Shown: piece by piece, positions 43,470-44,883 of the stretch | Layout of the letters: every line of letters begins with the position of its first letter | Numbering within the stretch: the first letter of the stretch is position 1 | Assembly (NCBI GenBank): GCA_949289855.1 | Contig: CASEPS010000011.1 | Location: 1 to 44,883, forward strand | From: an uncultured Erysipelotrichaceae bacterium | Lineage (GTDB): Bacteria; Bacillota_I; Bacilli_A; Erysipelotrichales; Erysipelotrichaceae | Reading direction: 5' to 3' | DNA length: 44,883 nucleotides | Notes under the pieces: model-generated | Told to the model about the DNA's origin: nothing | The model's database searches: none | What the model saw: the letters and a program-made list of their open reading frames with translations, nothing else | Made by a program: the position numbers and the translations under genes

Positions 43470-43784
43470 AAGAACGACTGCTATGAGGAAGAAACATTAG
43501 TAGACAAATCTGTCATTTCAACAGGTTTGCTGCGGATTACCATAAGTAGAAACAAAAATGTCAAAAGTAGAAACAGAATTTCCATAAGTAGAAACAGGAT
43601 GGTTTCTGGAAAAATGTTTGAGAGATAGTGATTGACAGTGCGAATTGTGCTGGAAATCCTGTTGGTAGAAGGAAAATGATGTCCCGGAAACAATCGGGAA
43701 CAACTAGAGTAACTCCAATAACTCATTCCAACAGGTTTAAGCTGGCGTGCAGCGGGATCTGGATTTATTAATCCTGTTGAAATG
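43470..43784. repeat. Motif block D
   Basis: Begins with header CGACTGCTATGAGG. Plus copies at 43514 and 43724; minus at 43653 (decayed) and 43769. The 43724/43769 pair has a 30-base interior. Confidence 0.8.
43541..43600. repeat. Three tandem 21-bp repeats
   Basis: AAGTAGAAACA recurs at 43544, 43565 and 43586, exactly 21 bases apart, inside block D. Confidence 0.75.
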
Positions 43785-44079
43785 AAATAACATTGATCCT
43801 GACTGCTAACACAAATATTTCTGATCTGATGAACTCAGGTTAAGTGATATATGTGTCATCGAAACCTGGTTATTTTCATTGCTGCAGCTGGCACTGGAAT
43901 CATACATTTTACTTTTCGGAATTTGTTTTCGTTATATTTCTCTGTTTTATCAATCAAAGAGGTTAATCAAGATAAATAGCAGCTGACAGGATTAATGGTT
44001 TTTTGTTTCTTTAATTCATACATCCTGGGTTAACTTATGACGACTGCCAATGGGCAGAGGCATGGATTCGAGCTGATTT
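43785..44079. other. Spacer before motif block E
   Basis: No gene seen. AT-rich, ending with the header GTTAACTTATGACGACTGCC that also precedes block C in similar form. Confidence 0.5.
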
Positions 44080-44372
44080 CATTCCAACAGGTTCAACGCG
44101 TTCCCGGATCAGAGTTTTTTCATTCCAACGGGTTTGAAACGTAAAAAGTAACACTTCGGTAACGCTTTGATTTGGATCGGAATAAATGAAACCTGTTGAA
44201 ATGAGAATGATGCCTCAATGAAACCTGTTGGAACGGAAATAATAGTGAATTTTATCTGGAAAAGTCAGGAACGGAACCAGGTTGTCGTATTCTGATGAAA
44301 TATTTAAACCTGTTGGAACAGGATCGGACCAGGATCTGGAGCTTGATTTGTGCAGCCAAACCTGTTGGAATG
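44080..44372. repeat. Motif block E
   Basis: Plus copies at 44080 and 44121; minus at 44188, 44219, 44304 and 44356. The 44121/44188 pair has a 52-base interior that matches the interior of 41734/41805. Confidence 0.85.
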
Positions 44373-44544
44373 GGGGGTGGAAAACAAACGATGAAGCAAT
44401 AGTTGCTAATAATTAGAATTGTAGATAAAATTGCATTATAAAGATCACTTGTTATCACGTTATTTCTCAGCATTTCGAGATAACGTTCTCAGAAAAATTG
44501 TATGCACTAGTCATAACATTGATGTATACATGGGATTGATATTA

Positions 44545-44585
44545 ATCCTTTCATTTATCTGAAAGGATCAAGTGATCTTTTTATA
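44545..44585 (+). terminator. Hairpins before the last small gene
   Basis: ATCCTTTCA/TGAAAGGAT is a perfect 9-bp stem; GATC-AAGT-GATC followed by TTTTT overlaps its end and looks like a rightward terminator or attenuator ahead of the small gene. Confidence 0.5.
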
Positions 44586-44669
44586 TAGCCATCCGTCTTA
44601 TGCTGACGGAAAAACGATCAGCTAAGGCAGGCTGTTAATACATATAAAGTCACAGGAGGATTGATTAAT

Positions 44670-44882
44670 ATGTCAGGCTTTGGAGAAAGTGCTGCTATTG
44701 CCGCTGAAAAAGAAGGCGAAGCTGAAGGTTTTGAAGAAGGCAAGACAAAGGCTTACTTCATGTACATTAGAATTAAAGTTGAAAACAAATTTTCTTTTGA
44801 TGATATTGTAAAATACCTCATGAAGGATTTTGCTATTTCAGAAGTCGAAGCAAAACACTATTTGAATAAGTATTTCAAATAA
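44670..44882 (+). CDS. Small protein resembling the C-terminal tail of the Rpn-type protein
   Basis: 70 residues. A glycine-, alanine- and glutamate-rich head (EKEGEAEGFEEGKTKAYFMY) is followed by helices ending ISEVEAKHYLNKYFK. The 326-residue nuclease-family protein at 29310-30290 ends ISQVDANEYVNKYYK after a similar Gly/Lys-rich linker. CACAGGAGG lies 10 bases before the ATG, so it is translated as a free tail rather than being merely a truncated remnant. It could regulate or multimerise with the full-length protein; that is inference. It stops 1 base before the window ends. Confidence 0.7.
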   Translation: MSGFGESAAIAAEKEGEAEGFEEGKTKAYFMYIRIKVENKFSFDDIVKYLMKDFAISEVEAKHYLNKYFK

Positions 44883-44883
44883 C

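Noticed and set aside
41408-44372. The 15-bp motif as a second kind of CRISPR array
   Set aside because: Copies occur in both orientations, spacing varies widely and intervals are related to each other, unlike spacers.
31564-44372. The inverted motif pairs as integron attC sites
   Set aside because: No tyrosine integron integrase is present, and the motif does not fit the GTTRRRY core; only the general hairpin geometry is similar.
25508-44883. A complete prophage
   Set aside because: No capsid, terminase, portal, tail or lysis genes are present; recombinase and par genes fit an integrative or plasmid-like element better.

Overview
The window comes from a low-to-mid GC Gram-positive bacterium. 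Evidence includes a T-box leader for leucine genes, class B sortase, long-form HPF, YebC, strong AGGAGG ribosome binding sites, U-tailed terminators and a ptsI gene. The gene set resembles Bacillota of the Erysipelotrichia type; that placement is inference, since no marker was compared with a database.

Region 1 (about 1-25.4 kb) is ordinary chromosome, mostly on the minus strand. In order it carries sortase B, YebC, a small lipoprotein and a metallophosphatase. Next come an operon of an unknown gene, an acyl carrier protein and PTS enzyme I, then long HPF, a DUF2779-like nuclease, a ROK kinase and RimO. A complete leucine operon follows behind a T-box (leuA-leuC-leuD-leuB-ilvE). The rest is aminopeptidase C, a zinc-ribbon membrane protein, a PAP2 phosphatase, tRNA-Leu(CAG), two HTH proteins, a HAD protein, a PfkB-like protein with a lost catalytic Asp, a heterodimeric ABC exporter and an ElaA-type acetyltransferase.

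Region 2 (about 25.4-30.3 kb) starts a more AT-rich accessory element: a large serine recombinase, a ParA/ParB pair and an Rpn/PD-(D/E)XK nuclease-family protein.

Region 3 (about 30.3-40.8 kb) is a run of leftward gene cassettes of YdcK-like beta-helix proteins and small uncharacterised families, several in paralogous copies. Most cassettes end in a terminator and start from the same unusual promoter (AAAGTTAGTATAAT). Most are separated by clusters of a 15-bp motif, CATTCCAACAGGTTT, found in both orientations. Two genes are broken, one by a 10-bp tandem duplication and one by an in-frame TGA.

Region 4 (about 40.8-44.6 kb) has no convincing protein gene. It holds two short type I-E-like CRISPR arrays, each transcribed leftward from a conserved leader to its own terminator. 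It also holds five blocks of the 15-bp motif. The two leaders share a predicted RNA fold supported by four compensatory base-pair changes. Intervals between motif copies fall into a few families that are re-combined across blocks, and at least one junction is a chimera of two others exactly at the motif. No cas gene is visible. The strongest candidate for an undescribed system is this mosaic motif array with its linked structured-leader CRISPR units and the cassettes it brackets. The window ends with a 70-residue protein resembling the tail of the Rpn-type protein.
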